From assembly GCF_000247815.1 (NCBI RefSeq), contig NC_021674.1:79640744-79704743 (forward strand): a stretch of 64,000 nt of DNA. Reading direction: 5' to 3'. The stretch is from Ficedula albicollis (taxonomy: Eukaryota > Chordata > Aves > Passeriformes > Muscicapidae). The notes beneath the pieces are model-generated. The model searched no databases and was not told the DNA's origin. It was given only the letters and a program-made list of their open reading frames with translations. Each line of letters begins with the position of its first letter. Positions within the stretch are counted from its first letter, which is position 1. A program made the position numbers and the translations under genes. Positions 1 to 14,082 of the stretch are shown in pieces.

Positions 1-652
1 CTGCCTTCCACTTCTTGCATCGTTCAAGCTGCCATCATCCCAGTGCATTCCCACTTTCTCTCCTGATGGCTCTGATAAAAGTACACTTCCCCTCTAAATC
101 TGGGAGTTGGGTTAAAAGTCAGAGAGGGGTGGAGTGTGTTGAAAGGACATAGCCATCTTTAAAAGTCTGTAGAAAACAAAACCAAGGGCCAGCTAAACAT
201 TAAAGTGAGAAATAAAGGAATGATAGAGAAATTGATAGAGTGCTTACTGGAGGAGATGTGACTTCTGAAGTGGAGCAGAGCAGCCTGATTTTTCTTATAG
301 AGAAAGGGGCCTTATGGGTCAGGATATGCATTTTAAATGTTTGCTTATTTTTGAGCAGAATAACACACTAGAAACACAGAGGAGCTTTCCTTCAAATGCC
401 TTGTAGATTACGGATGCAGTAATGAGTACCACAGTGTTGTTAGTTGATATTACAAGATAATAATCCTTTATTTTGTCACACCCAGGAAGGCTGCATTTCT
501 TAATACTTCAGAATGTACAATACTACATTTATGTCTCTTACTACCTGAAGAATTTCTAAAAAAGAAATTTCATTTACAAGTTTGTGTATGACTCTGCTGA
601 GGGATTTAATTTTATAATTGACAGAAGAACTAAATCTTGCCCCATCTGTAAA

Positions 653-754
653 GGTTTCAGTGATGAGCTTGAAGCATTTGGTAGAGTTCATGAAGTCTCT
701 GGAGGTTTCAGTGACGAGCATGAAGCATTTGGTAGAGTTCATGAAGTCTCTGAC
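653..754. repeat. Two-copy tandem duplication, 51 bp unit
   Basis: Copy 1 starts at 653 with ggtttcagtgatgagc and copy 2 at 704 with ggtttcagtgacgagc. The copies differ at only a few positions. The 51 bp period is a multiple of three, so the duplication lengthens a chance ORF here; it is not evidence for a gene. Confidence 0.9.
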
Positions 755-3700
755 AGCCTTTCTACCTTATTTTGGGTGGTAGGTTTGTTTGCAGCAGATG
801 GCTGTTAAGGCATTCTGCTGGTGGCACTTGGGTCTGGATGGAGTAGCAGCTGGGTCCACATCCTATATTCCAAACAAACAATTCATTGTTCATTACAGGC
901 TTCGCCTTGGGATTGCAATCTGCATAGTCCCCCATGAACCCATACCTAAGTGGTTTGTAGACTGTAATTCAATCATTTTTCTGGTTGTGCATGATTAATT
1001 AATAAAATATTTATTTTGAATAAATGATTAAAGTGGTGTGGAGAAACAGGAAGAAAAGAAATCAGTTTGAGTGGTCTGGCTGTGCACAAACATATGGCTA
1101 AGGGTGCTCTTCCTATGGAGGGTCTTTAATAAGAAGATGGGAATTTTCGTACTGATTATATCTCTGATCAGTGTAGACAGGTGAATTTTGTATTCTCTGT
1201 TTTATTTTAAGTGGAAAGTTTTAGTCTTCTAGATATTTTCGTTATGCACATGCATGTCCAGTCTTTGTTTCTATTGCACACCAGAGCAGCATGTATGAGC
1301 TCCAGTTTAATTATTTGTTTTGTGATTAAATATTTATCATATTTGAATTCTCACTCAATTGGACTAATTCAATGACTCTTTGTTCTTTTGTTACAAGAAT
1401 TAAATACAGATCACCTGATCATTCTTTGGTTTGCCCTGCATTGTTAAAAGGATGCTGTTACCAACTGCTTTACCCTGGGTACCAGTGAGGTCTTGTTGCC
1501 ACTGGTGTGGCATGCAGAGCACTGGAAAACCCAGAAAACTGTTGGAGCATCTGTGTTGTGAAATGAAGGGCAGAATGGGGGAAATTATAGCCTGATGAGA
1601 TCACTCCATCATAACTTCCCTGCCTGTTCTTTGTGATGGTTTTTCAGTAGTAACAACGTGTTAAAATTGCAGAGTATTCAAATTTCCAGCTCTGCTCTTA
1701 TGATTTATAATAGTTGTGCAGGACTGAAGTCTGGGGGTTCAGGGTTTTTTTTGTGTGTGTGTTTTGTTTTTTCTTTTTTAATTAGAAAGACCAAGAACAA
1801 AGGAATGACAAAACTTCACATGGAAAGAAAATCCGGTGAGCTTTGAAGTCAACCCTTTAAATGTTAGGAAATAGCAGAGTTCTAGTTGACAGGCTCACTC
1901 ACATTATGACACATCGCTTAGTTAAATGGTGTAAGTACCTTTCCCTCATTCATACACAAAAGAGCCACGCATCATTCACTTCAGAGGAAAGTAATGCTGA
2001 GGTGGTATGAGTGATGCTAAATACAACATCAGCTTCCTTTCAAAGTGATGAGCTTTGTAATCTGCCTGAAGTTGTCAGCCATTGCTTCATAACTTGCTTC
2101 ATTGGCAGACTTTCTCTGTTCATGACTTTTTCTGATTACCAATAAATATATTAAACAGTGTCTTATATAAATTGAGTAGTCACTTGGTCTTTGCCAAGGT
2201 GGAAACTCACCGTTTATTCTGCCTGTCCAATATCAAGCAGGATTTGGTCCATAACAGTAAGAAGTGTCTTCCATATAAAAGTACTTGCTGCCTAGTTTTA
2301 TGGCCTTTGAAAAATAAATTACTGTGGAATAAGACTGTAACAGATGCCTTTTGGCAGTCTGAATCGATTATGTCAGTGTGCTGCCTCTCCCGTCCCCCAC
2401 TACTTTTCAAACACTCTTTCATTAAAATGATCAAAAGAGAGGCAGATGCAGCCACAGTGTGAGTGCAGGGGATGTGCAACCTCCTAAGTAGCACTGCCAT
2501 GCGTGGCCAAGGTAGGCATGCTGAACAGTGCTGTGCTAAGGGGTGGGGCTCTGGGAAGTTTGCAGAAAATACCCTATTTCTGTGTGTAAGATTGACTTGG
2601 ATTTTTTAAAATAGCAATTCAGACTCGCCATATTAAGAAATGTCAGAAATCTTGGGTATGTAGCATCAGGATTTAGTGATTTAGTTCGCCTTAATTGTCA
2701 GTATAACTCCAGAGCTTACCTTTTAGTGCCTCCCTTTTCTGCAGGGATTTCGTTTTGGTGACTAAATAACCCCATGTTCCTGACTAGATGCCTTTGGTTT
2801 TTTTGGTGGGTACAAACAAATCCACTACCTTTTCAACCTCTTCAGTCTCCCTGTCTTTCTTGGTTGTTTCCTGTATTTCCTCATGATCAAGTGAATCTAC
2901 TGGACAGTTTTTTTACCAGTTTTCTACTTTGGCTATGCTTGAGATTTTTTTTCCCATTATCTTTTTTATTTCTTCTGTATCTTAAATATTGTTAGAAATC
3001 TGTTTTTTCTAAGTAGCTCTTAAAACACTGAAAATGTCTTTGTTTTGACTTTAAAATATCTGTAATGAGACTTCATATTTTATTGGTATCAATTCTTCAC
3101 TTAATTCTGGTAGTTGAATTTGCTGTATTGTGGTGTCTGTTGTATTTTAAAAGATGGCCAAGGTGAAAGGACCCTATGGGGTCGTAGACTAGAATGTGGA
3201 TTTATGGCATTGCAGTGAGGCCACTGCAGAGCTGTGTGAGTGCTCTTGCTTCGTGATACATGGATAAATCTGGGCAGAGTTGCATCACAGCCAGTGTCAG
3301 GCAGATCCTTCAGCAAATTGGGAATAGTTCCTAACTCCTGTCCTATATTTCAGTGAGATGAAAGGGATGATATTCAGAAAGAAAAATTGATGTTTACGAT
3401 CAGAAATAGATTCTAATAGTGAAATCTCTTGAACTACGTAATAACCTCCCAAAGGAAAAGGCAAGCAGCCTCATTTTCCAGATAATTTATGGCCAGCCTG
3501 GCCAAATTGCTCATTATACTACAGGGAGTAATATTCCATTGGTGGAGGAATGGGCATGATTATTTAATAGGTACTTTTTGTTTCTACTTAGTTTTCCTTT
3601 CTATTTTTTATGGATAGGTTATATGTAAATGTAGTCAAAATGCTTCTTTATGTTATTTATCTGTAAAACAAAGCCAAGCATGCTTTGGACAAACATTAAA

Positions 3701-6700
3701 ATATTATCAGCACTAGACACAAATGCAGCAAACAAAAAGAAGCACTGTTTGGAAACATCTGATACTGTGGTTTTATTTATCAAGTGCATGAATGTGCCTT
3801 GAAAAAATCTCCCTGTCTCTAAGAAAGTGTTTGTGTACAAACACTCTCACCCCCCCAAAAGAAACCCACCAAAGCCAAATACTTTTTCAAAAACTGATAC
3901 AAATTAAACCCTACTAATTGAAAGCAAACCTTTGTATTTGTCGGTTTATTTGTTTTGATGGTCTAGAATCACTTGCAGAGCATTACCTCAGATATGAGGT
4001 CACTTCAGTTTGCAGTTTCAAGCCCTTTAAATGTAATTTTTCTTTCATTTGGTATATAACAGTGGTGACATTGTTCAGTGGAAGTATGTCTTTCAGGGAT
4101 CAGTTACTGCCAAGATTCCCATTATCAGTAGTCAGTGACAGATAGTGATTTACTGTAGGGAGTGAGGTGGTGCAGTGAAGCCTTTCAAGTACCACACATA
4201 AGAGCTGGAACGGCAATTAGCACATAACATTGATGTTGTTGCCTGAGTTGCATGTGCTTGAAAGCACCATGCTTATTAATATGACAAATGGCACATGCTA
4301 TTGTAGTACTGTTGTGGGAGGGCAGAGGGTGTTACACTCAAGTCTGTAATTTGTGCTACCCACTGCGTTTTTCCCTGGGAATATTGTTTGGAATACACTT
4401 TTATGTTAATTGCAGTCACTGTTAACTTGGCTTGGAGTACTCTGCAAATTAAGAATTCATGGAATGAAAGAAGTTTACTTACATTTCTGGGGGGTTATTT
4501 TTTGTGGAGATGAATTTGGCATTATAAAACTCTTTACAGTCTCTTTTTTTAAACTTTAATGTATTCCTTCCCAACCTTTTTCCCCTCGTGTCCTAACCCA
4601 GGGATTTTTGCATTTTTTACTATGGAAGCAGCAGTGCATAATATCTCTTTCAGTTCCCTCATAAGTTTTTTCAATTTGTGCTCTAGTTTGAGGAAGAATG
4701 TCCTAAATCAGATATACAGTCTATTTGCTTACTTCTTACCATAATGATTATACTAGAATAGCTTATATTTGTCCACAAAATTTCTTTTCTTCCTTGACTG
4801 GTGAGTAACAATTTTTGTTAGAATATTTTCATAGCCCAAACACGTGGTTTGGTAAATGCACTGTGGAAAGCAGGAGACAGCTCTTCTGTCTTGCCTTTGA
4901 AGGCCCTGTGTTGCCATTGTCCTTGTTCTGCATGCACTGCTTCTGTGGAACTGTCAAGTTCTTGATTCTCTGTACTTCTAGAAAAAGAAGAAATGCATGT
5001 TGTTTGCAGACCATTTATGCGTGCCAGTTTAAATTTACAAGCACTGTTACTAGCCTTTTTCAGAACTTGTATTGGATCCTTTTCTAAATTTAAAGATATT
5101 TCATAATACCTAGTGTAGTATTTTATGTTACTCTTACAGTAGTCAATGAATTACATTAATGAAATAATTAATGATCTTTTAAAAATGAAATATAGGAAGT
5201 TAATTATTTTGACCCTAACATAATTTTTCCTAATTCTCTTTTTATGCTATACTGATTTTCTTCTTGTTTTTGTATGCCTAGAAAATACATATTAGAGTTT
5301 TAAACCAATAGGAAATGATTATCATAAGCAAGAAGCAAAATATAATTGGAATGTCACTAGTAGAATTCAAGTGATTCTTCAAGAAACTACTTAAAAAGCT
5401 GCTTTTCTTTCTATGGCTATGATCCTGCAGCACAGTGCAGTTTTCCCTCAGTGAACACAGGATAAAGGCAGAATATTCATTATGTTTGTAAAAGGACATC
5501 AACTTCATCACATGATTATGGTGTCCTTTCTGTTGTCACAGTGCTTTATTTGTGCTTGGGTCATCATGTGCAATAATGACTGAGTGGAATAATTCCTTTG
5601 CACAATTGAATGCAAAATTTATAACATTATGTATGAAAGTTATCTTTATCCTCAAAGCTACCCATGAAGAACATTCAAGCAGTGTTTGAAAATACAGTTA
5701 CTTAACTTACAAAGGTGTTACTTCCGTTGTCAGGGCTTTTGTTCATCTGTGTTCATGACTCCTAACAGTCGTTTCTGCCCAAAATGTGCAAATGCATCCA
5801 GAGTGATTTTCAGAGACAGTTAAAAGCACGTACTGAGCATATCAGTGTAGTCTTTGTATATGCTTATCATAGAAAAGATACATTTTTAAATTAAACATAG
5901 AACATTCATAACTAATATTAATCTCCATTATACAGCTATTTTAAAACTGTGAGTGTGGTCACAGAGATTTTTCTAAAACTTTATTCTACCTGTCCAATTT
6001 ATATTCAAAACAGGGTGTGTTGCATTTTTGGCCTTAATCAACCACGGATGTGTACACTGAGGTGTTCTTAGCAATAAAGATGCAGATGTGCAGAAAAGTC
6101 AGAAACCCCACTGAGTGTCAGGATGTTTTTTTCTTTCCATTTTGCATCATAACTATTCCAGTCTTGGCACACATCTTCTCAGGATTGAAATCCTTTCACT
6201 ACCAACCTCCATGAAGAGTGCAAATCTGCTCACAGCATATGAAGGATGAAGTTGTTACATCAGTTCCCAGCACCAGTGTAGCTGCTTTTTTGCTGCTTCT
6301 GATTGTAAATTTGGAAGTAATCAGTGTATTTTAATCCTTTATCTCATCATCTCATCAGTGGAATTCCTTTTGAATGATTTCTGATAGAACGAGATCCCTC
6401 CAAGCAGAAACCAAGGATATTTCAGGTATCAATCCACCGTTCATATAAACCAGAAAAAAACCTGTCTGAACTGGAGAGAGAGTTCTTTCAGGTCAGAGAA
6501 CAGACCACAGCAGAAGCTGCCTCTCATCCTTTGCAGAAAGCAGTCAATTCCATCCATGTTGGCATTACAAGTAGAGACAGACATGCGCAGTATCAAGATG
6601 AGTTTTGGAAGTTTCTGCAGTTTTGCATGCCCTCAAGTACCTTTGTGATTATAAAATACAACAGTGAAGTTTTATTACATCCAACAAAGCTTTGGTGGCG

Positions 6701-6896
6701 GGTTATAGCACTTAGCAAGCTCCTAAAAACAAGCACAAGCTTACCTAGAATGAAACTCACCTAGGCTCGTGTGCTCTGGTGGTTGCAGGAGCTGGTGAAA
6801 CAGGCAACCGTCAAGAATAAACCAGAAATAAAGTATCAAACTACTTGACTTACATGGAGCAATAAACTACTCTTCAAACATAATGTTTGTAGAGTT

Positions 6897-7074
6897 TAAT
6901 TTTAGGATTGCATAATATTTGATAATAAATATTTGATAAATTGTCATCACTTCTGGGATTTTGTGAGCGGTTTTGTTGAAATGCTAATTTTAGGATTGCA
7001 TAATAATATTTGATAATAATTATTTGATAAATTGTCATCACTTCTGGGATTTTGTGAGCAGTTTTGTTGAAATG
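6897..7074. repeat. Two-copy tandem duplication, 88-90 bp unit
   Basis: An AT-rich unit beginning taattttaggattgcataa occurs at 6897 and again at 6985. The second copy has a small insertion near its start and a few substitutions. Both copies end with gttttgttgaaatg. Confidence 0.9.
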
Positions 7075-7871
7075 TAAGGAAGAAGTTGCATTTTCTGTTT
7101 CCTAGGGCAAGTGAATAGCTGAAGCATCAGGCAGCTCTGTGCCCACCACTGCCAGTAGCATGGCTGCTTTCTTCCTGAGAAACCAGACACCCCAAGCCAC
7201 GTGCTTGTTCATTGGTCTTCATTTTCCTTCTACTCATTCCACCTTTCCCGTGCCAATTGCCTTTTTTCAGCCCTCCTGAAAAACACTGGGTTTTTCACTC
7301 CATACTCCCTGCTTTCCAAGCCTATCTGACCTCTGTGCTGTTGGCTAGAGCTGCAAGTCTGTGTCCCTGCACAATGTGTCACCAGTCTTGCACCCACCAG
7401 AGCAAGCGCAGGAGCTGCTGCCTCGCACAGGAGCAAATTACCGCGTTCAGCTCATCTGCAGTAACTTGCTCCTGTGAGAGGTAGCGGCTCCTGGCTCCTC
7501 CCTGCACCTTTATTTCTCTGCATGCTCCTTTCTGGAAGCCTCCTTCCATAATCTGCACAGCAACACTAGGTAGCCTAGAGGGAAACTCACAGCTGCTTGG
7601 TGTACAAACCACTCAAAAGTTAACGTGTTCAGCCTGGTTTGGATGACCCTGTTTGATAACCTGAGTGGATTTTCAAGGCAGCCTTTGAGTCTGAAGGGGT
7701 GGGCATTTGGGTTACAGATCAAGCTACAGTGGTGTCCTCAAGGTGCACCTCCCAGCAAAATATGAAGGAACTCTTTGGCACCTGCTTTTCTGCCTTCACA
7801 AAATATTACTTAATGGCTGGAGTATTGGTGGCTTGGTGGGCAGTGCCTGAATTTTTGTCAGTATTATCTTA

Positions 7872-8180
7872 AAATCACAGAATGGTTTAGGTTGGAGGGG
7901 ACCTTCAAGCTCATAAAGTTCTAACCCCCTGCCATGAGTAGGGTCATTGCTCACTAGACCAGGTGGCTCAAAACCCTATCCACCCTAATCTTAAACACTT
8001 CCAGGAATAGATTGCTTCTCTGAGCAACGTCTTCCAGTGTCTCACCACCCTCACAGGAAAGAATTTATTCTTAATACCTAGTTAAACCTGCCTTGTTTCA
8101 GTTTAAAGCCATTCTCCTATGTCCTATTAGTACAGGCCCTTGTAAAAAGTTGCTCTCCAGCTCTGTTATTGCCCTCCCCC
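7872..8180 (-). mobile_element. CR1 LINE 3'-end fragment (minus orientation)
   Basis: On the + strand the fragment opens with aaatcacagaatggtttagg followed by ttggaggggacct, the reverse complement of the avian CR1 3' terminus that ends in the ATTCTRTG-type octamer. It continues through recognisable CR1 blocks: ctagaccaggtggctcaaa, acacttccaggaatag, cttccagtgtctcaccacc. The element therefore runs on the minus strand, is 5'-truncated near 8180, and is too diverged to code. Such truncation is typical of CR1. The exact right edge is uncertain by tens of bases. Confidence 0.9.
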
Positions 8181-11100
8181 TTTCAGTGCTGAAAGGGTAA
8201 TTCATCTTCATGTTAACATGTATTAGTAAGTTAGGAGGAACAGACTGTGTGTGGAGAAGAGGAAATGATCAGGCTTCTTTGAAACGTGCTGCCCTCATAA
8301 AGTCCATAGCCAGGGGTCAGTGCTTCCATGGCCAAAGGCAATAGGAAGAAGGCAATGGTACTGGGAATGTCCCAGCCCCCAGAGAAGGTCAGCTATGCCC
8401 AGGGAGGATGAGTTCCATGGTAGATCAGCTTCTACTTCTCCCATTCTCTAATCCTTTGATTTTCTCCAGTCCAGAGCTCTAGCCTAGTGCTTTCCAACCT
8501 CGAGAGCTGCTTTTTCACTCCTTTATACCTTCCTCATCCCTTGTGTTCTACATACCCTGCTGTCCCAGAGTGCCTTACTCCAAGTTTCCTTTTACCCTAG
8601 TTCTTAGTCCTGCCCTGTGTTTATTTCCATTAACCACCATCACATCACTGTTGCCACCACTTGTTGGATCATCTGGCCTGATCACGCCTACTCGTATGGT
8701 CAACTTCTCCCACAAAAAGCAGTGCCTGGTTCCTGCAGCTTGGATTTTGAAAACATTGAGTACATTTACATCCCAGGAAAGACCAAATCTGGGGACATTT
8801 AGTGATAACTATCTAGCAGAATTTTCTTGGTACTGGAAGGGCTTTTAAGACCTTGATATTATATTGCCAAAACTCTGAAATGGTTTATCCTAACACTCTT
8901 GGGGGTCTTTATGTAATTTCCATTGAAATATAACTCTGCAGCCCTAACAGGCATGTTGAGCTAGAGGTCTGCTCACTTGGGTGTATAGGAGAGAAAAGCA
9001 TGGAGTGCTGTGTTACATATGCACAGCACATCTTAAAGGTGTCATGTTTCTTTCCTTCAATGTACAGAAAAAAAAAAGGGAATCATATGGATAACGTATT
9101 GAATGGAAGAGACTACAAATAAAATATATGACAGTCTGTAAGCTAGGTAGCTTTGTATATTGCTACATATTCTTAGTTAAAAATGAATGTGTTGGCATGC
9201 CAGTAAGCGTCCATATTTTTGATGATTGTTTCTCATAATTTTAAGGTAATTATTTGAAGTGAAATTTAAAGGTAATAATTGTGCTGTGAAACTGTCATCA
9301 TTGTTTTATATCGATTTTGGCCAATTACAAGTGATGTCCAACTTTTATCAGGGTTTGGCATTGAGTACTGCTGATGGTGTTTTAAGAACAGAACTGTGCA
9401 ATTGTTAAACTAAGTAAGAAATAGAAGACTGATATTTAAAAGAAAGCATAGGCATAAAAGTGCTTATAACCAAATCTGCTTACCATTGGAAAGTCTTTAA
9501 AGGCAAAGGGTAATTAGTTGAGAGTATTTGGGGAGAATATCTGTATCAATTTAGACACATTGAATTTATAAAATAAAGTTAATATTAGGTACTTAGAGGT
9601 ACACCCTATTATTGCAGTAAAGAACTCCAAAACTAATTATGTATAGTTTGAACTTTCTGACTGGTGGGAGGTACACCTAAGTGTCATTTAGAGGTCAGTT
9701 TTCCTGAGTTTCTACAGGTGAGATGGAGTTTGGCACATACTCCTCTGTCTCGCCCCTCTCCTCAATGGCACTTGGCTTTTTGGTAGTGCCGCTGGTGGCT
9801 GCACAGGAGATGGTAACACTCTTGCAGTAGCTTGGCTTATTCAGAGCCTCAGCAGTGACTCTTGTCACAGCCTACTTACCTCTTCAGGTTCTTCTGTGTG
9901 AGCTCAGCCTCTGAAGTACAGAGATTATGCTCATAAGAAAGACCCAGAGTAAAAGAATTTAAGACTAGTGGTGAGATTGGGTATTTTTTTTAATTGTTCA
10001 GACCATTTAGGGGCATAAACCCCAGATATTTCAGAACATTAAATTGTGATCATATTGGGGTGCTCATTTCAACCTTCTTGAGTTCTTAAATGGAAACTGT
10101 GTGTTGGTGATATAATTTTGAACTACAGAACTCAACAGGAATGTGTAAACTAGAGAAATATAGAATGTAACCTCTTATTTAAGGAAGGGAGAGCTACAAA
10201 TAACTCCATTTCCTAAAAGTTTTCCTAACATTGCATTAACATTGCTTTTTGAAGTGCCGTGTAAGTACAAATAAAAAGTTGTAAGTAAAACACTACTTAG
10301 CAGAGGCAGTGGAAGATGAATGAATGCTAATCAGTTTGTACTGTGTCAGTGTCAATCTTATTAAGGAAGCCAAGTCTTGCAGTTCAATTGGAGTGTACAT
10401 CAGTGATAGCATCTTAAAACTGTGTAGACAACTGGGCAGTCTCCTGGAAAGAACACTATTAAAGTTCCCTGGATGCTTGTTACTTCTAAGTAAAGCAATC
10501 CTAAAGACTTTGATTTTTAATGGTCCTGCATTTTTATCTGGTAAAATTAATGTGAAGAAATAACCACATGGGAATTATCACACTGAATACCTTCTCTTTT
10601 TTAAGGTCCCTTACTAGAAAGACAGCTGGTGGATTATTTTGTTTTTCTTTTCTGCCTTATAATAATTATGCGCAGTTCTTTGTAAGGATACTTAGTTGCT
10701 TTAAGGTGTTTCTCTCTGAAATATGATGACCTACCTTGAATTCTCTTCGTAGCCTCTTTAAATCTTCTTTGCTAATTACTTCCCATATGTTTCTTTCCAT
10801 TTAGAAAACCATTACATATTTTCTTATTTTACTTTATAGCTCTAGGAGAAGGCTAGATCAATATGCTGGATTCCCCAGTTCCAGACACCTGAGTTCTGAA
10901 TAAATTGGACTTAGTGTGACTGAAAATGAGCTCAATATGCTTACCCTGACTTATATATACTGCTGAACCACTGCATAACAATACAGGTCTTCCTGATGGA
11001 GACTGGCACACTGGTAGGGAAAGGGAGGAATCCATTTGCCTGTCTGTACTATGGCTGATGTGGTCTGATCCTTACTGGTCTTTTCTTTGGGTATTTCTGT

Positions 11101-11464
11101 CAGTGCACTGGAAATTTTTTTATACCATATCTAATTAGAAAGGTTTTTGAAGAGTGATAGTTCAACAGCTCTTCTTACTTAACTGTTTTATATGTGTGAA
11201 TATTTTGACTTTGTAATTTTGCTGATTTGATTGAATTCCCACTGTTGGTGAGCCAGTTTAAAGTCATATATACCATATTGTTGTCAGAACTGGAATGAAT
11301 CAAGATCATACTAAGGTATGTATGTTCTGTGGGCTCAAAATTATTTACTGCCATCTGAGTTTCTGTTTTCTTTTGTTTATGAAAACAGGCTTGGCAATGG
11401 TGAGAAATGAGTTGAAAATGCCAGGTGGCTTAGTTATAAAAAAAATCTCAGTATGAATTATAAG

Positions 11465-11516
11465 TGTGTGTAGATATATATATATATGTATGTATGTATG
11501 TATATTTTTATATATG
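11465..11516. repeat. AT / GTAT microsatellite
   Basis: A simple-sequence block: a run of ta dinucleotides followed by repeated gtat tetramers and then more ta. Length is likely to vary between individuals. Confidence 0.85.
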
Positions 11517-12655
11517 CTTAATAATGCAAGAAAGACATCTCAGTGTCATTGCTTAAGCTGAGTGATGCCTACATTTGTACTTATTTCTGGCTGTTTAATT
11601 TAATTCATATGTGAGACCTTATTGCTAAAGGGAATGGGATGTAAAATTGAAAGAAAAAATAGCAAACACTAAATGAAAACTTGGAGCTACTGAAGAGTGT
11701 GATGAGTTTTCAATGTTCCTTTTAATCAAAACAGGAACTTTCCAGCGTTTGTCATGAAAAAAGTTCTCATTATTATGAGGAACCTGTATTTCAGTACAAT
11801 GGTTATGAGGCTCTAAACTGGAGGGAATGATTGCTGGGCCTTTGCTTAGCAAGAGGAACATTGTAATTATCCAGTCAGAACAGAACACTGCCCTCCTGCC
11901 CTTTTTGCTGGCCAGTGATGTTCTTGTCAGCCTGTTCATAACAGCAGTGCCCTAATGCTCCTCTGGAATTTGGAGTTTATGTACTGATAACATTGAGTTC
12001 CACAGTATCTGCAGAAATCAAACTCTTTTCCAGAAGTATGAATTTGAGACAACTTACCCACTGTCCCTCTTGATCTGTCGTGTATGCAACAACTTTATTA
12101 AGACTTGAAGAAAACAGCAAGCACAAGTTGTATCTGGGGCTCTTTTTATTTAGCAAGCCATTAGGCAGTATTGCAGAGATTCTCTGTTATTTCTCTGCTT
12201 GTAGTGATGTCATTTTTGTATTACTGTGCATATTTTTATGTGCCTTAATCTGTTTTAACTCATGGGCTTGCTGCTTTGAATGTGTGTGTTCACGATTCTT
12301 TTCTCTTGTTGTCTCTTTGTCTCTAATGATCTCCAATAAATAGAAAAGGCACATACCTGCCATTCTTCCGCATTACTGAGTGGCACCTATGACAAAGAAG
12401 CCAATGAAATGATTTTGTTGAAGACCTGCTTGAGACATAAACACTAATTACTGGTGTGCACCCGTCTTGAATGCACATTTTTCCTTTTTTATAATAGTTC
12501 AAACAGAATTGTGTAATCAGATTTGCCAGGGTAACTCTTGCTATCGTGGTGAAGATTGTTGTCCTGCTAGGGTTTTATTTTATTCAATTACTGCAGATGC
12601 AGAAAAAAAATATGGATGTAAAGTGATATCTTAAAAGATTCTTTTCATTTTTTAG

Positions 12656-12722
12656 GCTACTCACCCAGAATGTTGGTCTTCTTTATGTTGGAAACTTTGA
12701 CAGACCTTTTGCACAAATTAAG
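12656..12722 (+). CDS. RNGTT: RNGTT coding exon (third from the end): mRNA-capping enzyme
   Basis: RNGTT is the nuclear bifunctional capping enzyme. Its N-terminal RNA triphosphatase and C-terminal GTP:RNA guanylyltransferase add the guanosine cap to nascent RNA polymerase II transcripts. This 67 bp exon has a pyrimidine-rich acceptor ending in AG and a GT donor (AAG|gtatga). After one base that completes a split codon it reads 22 codons, LLTQNVGLLYVGN followed by FDRPFAQIK, and ends on a codon boundary (phase 0). I recognise this as part of the OB-fold end of the guanylyltransferase domain, and it joins in frame to the exon at 42248. Only 22 codons lie here, so identification rests mainly on that join to the next two exons. 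A minor isoform could skip it, but a 67 bp exon cannot be skipped without changing frame. Confidence 0.9.
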
Positions 12723-13685
12723 GTATGATTAATAAGCAGGAGGGGAGGGGGCTATTTCAATTATTTCACTTCTGTATAATTTAGAGAACTTCAGGACTTT
12801 AAGTTATCAGTATTGCTTCAGGAAAAACAGTGGGAAATAGTGCTGCTTTGGTTATGTTTGCCATATTCTGGGTTTGCTTTTGGTTTAATCTGTGCTCTTA
12901 ACTTGTCAAAGAAGTTTAGTTTTTCCAGTCATCGTTTGATTAATTTTTACTCTGGTTTAATTACTGGAAGGTTTTGTTGTCAGAGACATTGCAAAACTAA
13001 GCTACTTTTGAAGCCCTGTAGTTCTTTAAGTGATCCTTGACAGGGAAGACACTGCAGTAAAAAGCACAGATTGTTTTCCCAGTATTATTAGATTTATTAT
13101 GAAAGACTCATACAATTGCTGGAAAATAATTTGTCTTCTATGACTTATTGTTTCTTTTTCTTCAGTAGAACTATAATAGCTTCATGTTCCTAATTGCCAG
13201 TTGCTAATTAGTTATTGCCATGTCACTTGCAAACAAAAATGTCTTAGAAAAATATATGGACTGATTCTGATGAGTGTTGTTGATATTTTCATTAGAACAA
13301 AGAGAGGGAGGCATTAACATGTCAGCCATTACACTGCAATGTGGAAATGTGGTATCTGTTTTAGAATGCTGAAGTGTTCCCATGTCCTAGATTATACCTG
13401 TAATTATTACCTATTCTGCACCTTTGGCTGCATTGTTCCCTCCATCATGTGCATATGCTTGTGCTTCAGAATTTTAAAAACCTTGGTTTTGTTTTATATA
13501 AAAATGAAACTTAATTTCTAAACCTCAGATGTGTTCTTTTGCCATTCCCATTATGTTACTAAACAGTATGCCCAAATGTATCTAGCAAATACTTTTTATA
13601 CTTAAACCTTGGTACTGTATTAAAATTATTTTAAGATAAGAAATGCCTGCTTTTCATCTTCCTATTTCCCTTTCTCTTCTCTCCC

Positions 13686-14082
13686 CGGCTCCTACATGTG
13701 TGTTACTCAGTTTGGCTAATAACCAAACAATGAAAATGTTACTTGCATGAAGCAGCTTGCTAGAAGTTTCTTCAAAAATAACCTTGTATACTTTTGTTAC
13801 TTGCATGAAGCAGCTTGCTAGAAATTTCTTCAAAAATAACCTTGTATACTTTTGTTGATACCTCTTAAGACCAGTGCTTCTTTAAAAGCTTTATAAAAGT
13901 TAACTATTCTTCGCGGCTCCTACATGTGTGTTACTCAGTTTGGCTAATAACCAAACAATGAAAATGTTACTTGCATGAAGCAGCTTGCTAGAAATTTCTT
14001 CAAAAATAACCTTGTATACTTTTGTTGATACCTCTTAAGACCAGTGCTTCTTTAAAAGCTTTATAAAAGTTAAGTATTCTTC
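13686..14082. repeat. Nested tandem duplication (228 bp outer, 58 bp inner)
   Basis: The outer unit starts with cggctcctacatgtg at 13686 and again at 13914. Inside the first copy, a 58 bp block beginning gttacttgcatgaagcagc is itself duplicated (13738 and 13796). The second outer copy has only one copy of that block, so it is 169 bp long. The copies differ at only a few positions (for example agaag/agaaa and taact/taagt). The order of events can be read: either the inner duplication came after the outer one, or one inner copy was lost from the second outer unit. Confidence 0.92.

Larger units (their letters stand above)
1..12655 (+). other. RNGTT: RNGTT intron (3' part), upstream of the first exon in the window
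   Basis: No coding exon was recognised here. The segment ends at a good acceptor (pyrimidine-rich tract then AG at 12654-12655), so it is read as the 3' part of an RNGTT intron. The exon that follows starts with one base that completes a split codon, so this intron is phase 2. The previous RNGTT exon should end with two bases of that codon; I looked for it by eye and did not find it, so it probably lies outside the window, but a short exon could be missed. Contents: two short tandem duplications (653, 6897), a CR1 fragment (7.87 kb), an AT/GTAT microsatellite (11.47 kb), a somewhat GC-richer patch at 7.1-7.7 kb with only chance ORFs, and otherwise unremarkable AT-rich sequence. Confidence 0.75.
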
